The translations under genes were made by a program, and so were the position numbers. DNA of 64,000 bases from Pontibacter roseus DSM 17521 (GTDB lineage Bacteria > Bacteroidota > Bacteroidia > Cytophagales > Hymenobacteraceae), in the NCBI RefSeq assembly GCF_000373265.1, contig NZ_KB890766.1:461432-525431 (forward strand), in the 5' to 3' direction. Under the pieces are notes generated by a model that saw only the letters and a program-made list of their open reading frames with translations, had not been told where the DNA came from and searched no databases. Shown here one piece after another: positions 62,561 to 64,000 of this stretch; position 1 is the first letter of the stretch; every line of letters starts with the position of its first letter.

Positions 62561-64000
62561 AGTGCATTAGGGTTTGGAGGTATAGAACTGTCTTTCTGTG
62601 GTACGGCTGTTCTTGAGTCTTGCTTTTGTGCACGCTTGGCCAGCATTTCGGTAATCAGCTGCTGGTAGGCTTTACGTTGCTGCGCCCTTCCCAGCTTTGT
62701 CTCCTCCGCGGCTTCCTCGTCTAAGCCGCGATACAGGCTGTAGCACATCAGCAAAAGGATAAAGGCGAACGGAAGTCCCGTGATGATAACGGCTGTCTGC
62801 AAGGCTTGTAAGCCGCCACCGAGCAACAGTACAGCCGCCACAGCGCCACCTGACAGCGCCCAGAAAACACGTAAGCCCACCGAAGGATTGGGGTTGCCGC
62901 CGGAGGTAAGACTTACCACTACCAGCGAACCAGAATCGGAGGAGGTGACAAAAAAGCCCGCCACCAGAAAAATGCCAATCACGGAAAGTATGGTGGAGAA
63001 AGGCAGTTGCTCAAAGAACACAAACAGTGCGGTGGACACATCCGCAGCCACTGCATCTGCAATAGCCGGATTGCCCGCCAAGGTTTCGCGTAGGGCGGTG
63101 CTGCCAAAGGCGGTCATCCAGAGAAAGGAGAGGAGCGAAGGAGCGATGAGCACGCCAAGCACAAACTCCTTGATGGTTCGGCCCTTGGATACCCTTGCAA
63201 TGAAAATCCCTACAAACGGTGCCCAGGAAATCCACCAGGCCCAATAGAAAACAGTCCAGGAGCCCTGCCAGTTGTTGTTAGAAAAAGCTTCGTTCCAGAA
63301 CGAGAGCTGCATGAAATTGCCGATGTAAGAGCCTGTATTCTGGACATAGGAGCCCAGTATAAACACAGTAGGCCCCAGTACAAGCACAGCCACAAGTACA
63401 AACAAGGCAATCCGGATGTTCCATTCACTCAGGATGCGAACGCCTTTGTCTACACCAGTTACCACAGATACAGTGGCAATGCCCGTGATGACAATGATAA
63501 GTATAATCTGGGTGGTGATATTGTTTACAATGGCAGGTATAACGTGGTTCAGGCCCGCCGCCACCTGTTGCACACCCAGCCCCAGCGAAGTAGCCAGTCC
63601 AAAAAGGGTCGCAATCACGGCCAGCGTATCAATCACATGCCCCACTATACCATGGATGCGCTCTCCGAGGAAAGGATAGAAGGCAGAACGCACGGTAAGC
63701 GGTAACTGCCGGTTATAAGTAAAGTATGCCAGCGCCAGCGCCACCAGCGCATAGATAGCCCAGGCGTGCAGTCCCCAGTGCAGAAACGTAAAGTTCATGG
63801 CCTGCCGGGCAGCCGCAGGCGTGCCGGGCTCACCGAGCGGGGGCGTCTGGAAGTGGTTGATAGGTTCGGCTATACTCCAGAAGAGTAAACCTATACCCAT
63901 ACCTGCGCTGAACAGCATAGCGAACCAGGAAGAGGTGCTGAACTCCGGTTTGGCCTCCTTGCCCCCCAGCCTTATCTTTCCAAACCGACTGAAGGCCACA
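62557..64000 (-). CDS. BCCT family betaine/choline/carnitine transporter (5' end outside window)
   Basis: The frame is open to the right edge; about 480 residues are visible and the first about 50-60 (including helix 1) are missing. Family motifs are SSWFAMLFSAGMGIGLLFWSIAEPINHF, LHWGLHAWAIYALVALALAYFTYN, GLATSLGLGVQQ, FYWAWWISWAPFVGIFIARVSKGRTIKEFVLGVLIAPS and FFVTSSDSGSLVV. It imports quaternary ammonium compounds, mostly with Na+. Coupled by overlap to a universal stress protein. The cytoplasmic tail is polar (AEETKLGRAQQRKAYQQL). Confidence 0.92.
   Translation of the reverse strand, partial: VAFSRFGKIRLGGKEAKPEFSTSSWFAMLFSAGMGIGLLFWSIAEPINHFQTPPLGEPGTPAAARQAMNFTFLHWGLHAWAIYALVALALAYFTYNRQLPLTVRSAFYPFLGERIHGIVGHVIDTLAVIATLFGLATSLGLGVQQVAAGLNHVIPAIVNNITTQIILIIVITGIATVSVVTGVDKGVRILSEWNIRIALFVLVAVLVLGPTVFILGSYVQNTGSYIGNFMQLSFWNEAFSNNNWQGSWTVFYWAWWISWAPFVGIFIARVSKGRTIKEFVLGVLIAPSLLSFLWMTAFGSTALRETLAGNPAIADAVAADVSTALFVFFEQLPFSTILSVIGIFLVAGFFVTSSDSGSLVVVSLTSGGNPNPSVGLRVFWALSGGAVAAVLLLGGGLQALQTAVIITGLPFAFILLLMCYSLYRGLDEEAAEETKLGRAQQRKAYQQLITEMLAKRAQKQDSRTAVPQKDSSIPPNPNAL

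Larger units (their letters stand above)
23188..63548. repeat. Dispersed AGGTATA / TATACCT words (about 60 copies)
   Basis: By eye about 62 copies lie in 23-64 kb against about 5 expected for a random 7-mer on both strands. Most continue as AGGTATAG or CTATACCT and many as GCTATACCTG. They fall in genes on either strand, in hairpin loops and stems, and just before or after genes (for example 28843, 39537, 48420, 48802, 60954). Confidence 0.75.

Overview
The window looks like chromosome from a Bacteroidota bacterium of the order Cytophagales, most like the Hymenobacteraceae (Pontibacter/Rufibacter-type). The reasons are a type IX secretion sorting domain, many SPII lipoproteins, TAnnTTTG-like promoter boxes, little Shine-Dalgarno signal, and gene families typical of that group. 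No rRNA, tRNA, CRISPR array or intact insertion sequence was seen.

Left part (1 to about 22.6 kb): an AT-rich exopolysaccharide locus with long gene-poor gaps. It opens with the N-terminal part of a large secreted adhesin-like protein (minus strand, running off the left edge) and a polysaccharide-lyase lipoprotein. An undecaprenyl-phosphate sugar transferase follows on the plus strand. All other genes from 22.6 kb down to 7.1 kb read leftward: Wza-like export lipoprotein, Wzc-like tyrosine kinase, UDP-glucuronate 4-epimerase, Wzx-like flippase, a nucleotidyltransferase/thymidylate-kinase-like fusion, a P-loop protein, a Wzy-like polymerase, three GT4 glycosyltransferases and two tandem DUF354 proteins. 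Together they could prime, build, flip, polymerise and export a probably uronate-containing polysaccharide. Two GC-rich islands (about 1-500 and 3435-4142) stand out sharply in this AT-rich setting, and both boundaries lie inside genes.

Middle part (23 to 44 kb): ordinary accessory and housekeeping genes. These are a D-aminoacylase-like lipoprotein, a glycine-zipper protein, an NTF2-like lipoprotein, a seven-repeat T9SS-exported protein, an SpmA/SpmB-like fusion, an M14 carboxypeptidase, an exported methyltransferase-fold protein, a MATE exporter, RtcB, an APC permease, an HtrA protease, a LysR regulator, two tandem EF-hand lipoproteins and an ECF sigma factor beside a DoxX-like gene. Strong stem-loop terminators separate many of them.

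Right part (44 to 64 kb): a set of small membrane proteins and a DUF4153 protein appear to be controlled by a winged-helix regulator. Two copies of one palindromic site, with a single mismatch over 24 bases, sit before the two halves of this set. Next come a DUF5996 protein, a ferredoxin-adenylate cyclase fusion, a VOC dioxygenase, and a leftward operon of FGE-like protein, small membrane protein, intracellular sulfatase and SulP transporter. A TspO-like protein, a TetR regulator with three palindromic sites, a minimal M50-like membrane metalloprotease, and an overlapping BCCT transporter/universal-stress pair finish the window.

The most unusual large-scale signal is a short word, AGGTATA (most often AGGTATAG / CTATACCT). 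By eye it occurs about 60 times between 23 and 64 kb, on both strands, in genes, gaps and hairpins. It is clearly sparser in the exopolysaccharide locus (about 13 in 22.7 kb).
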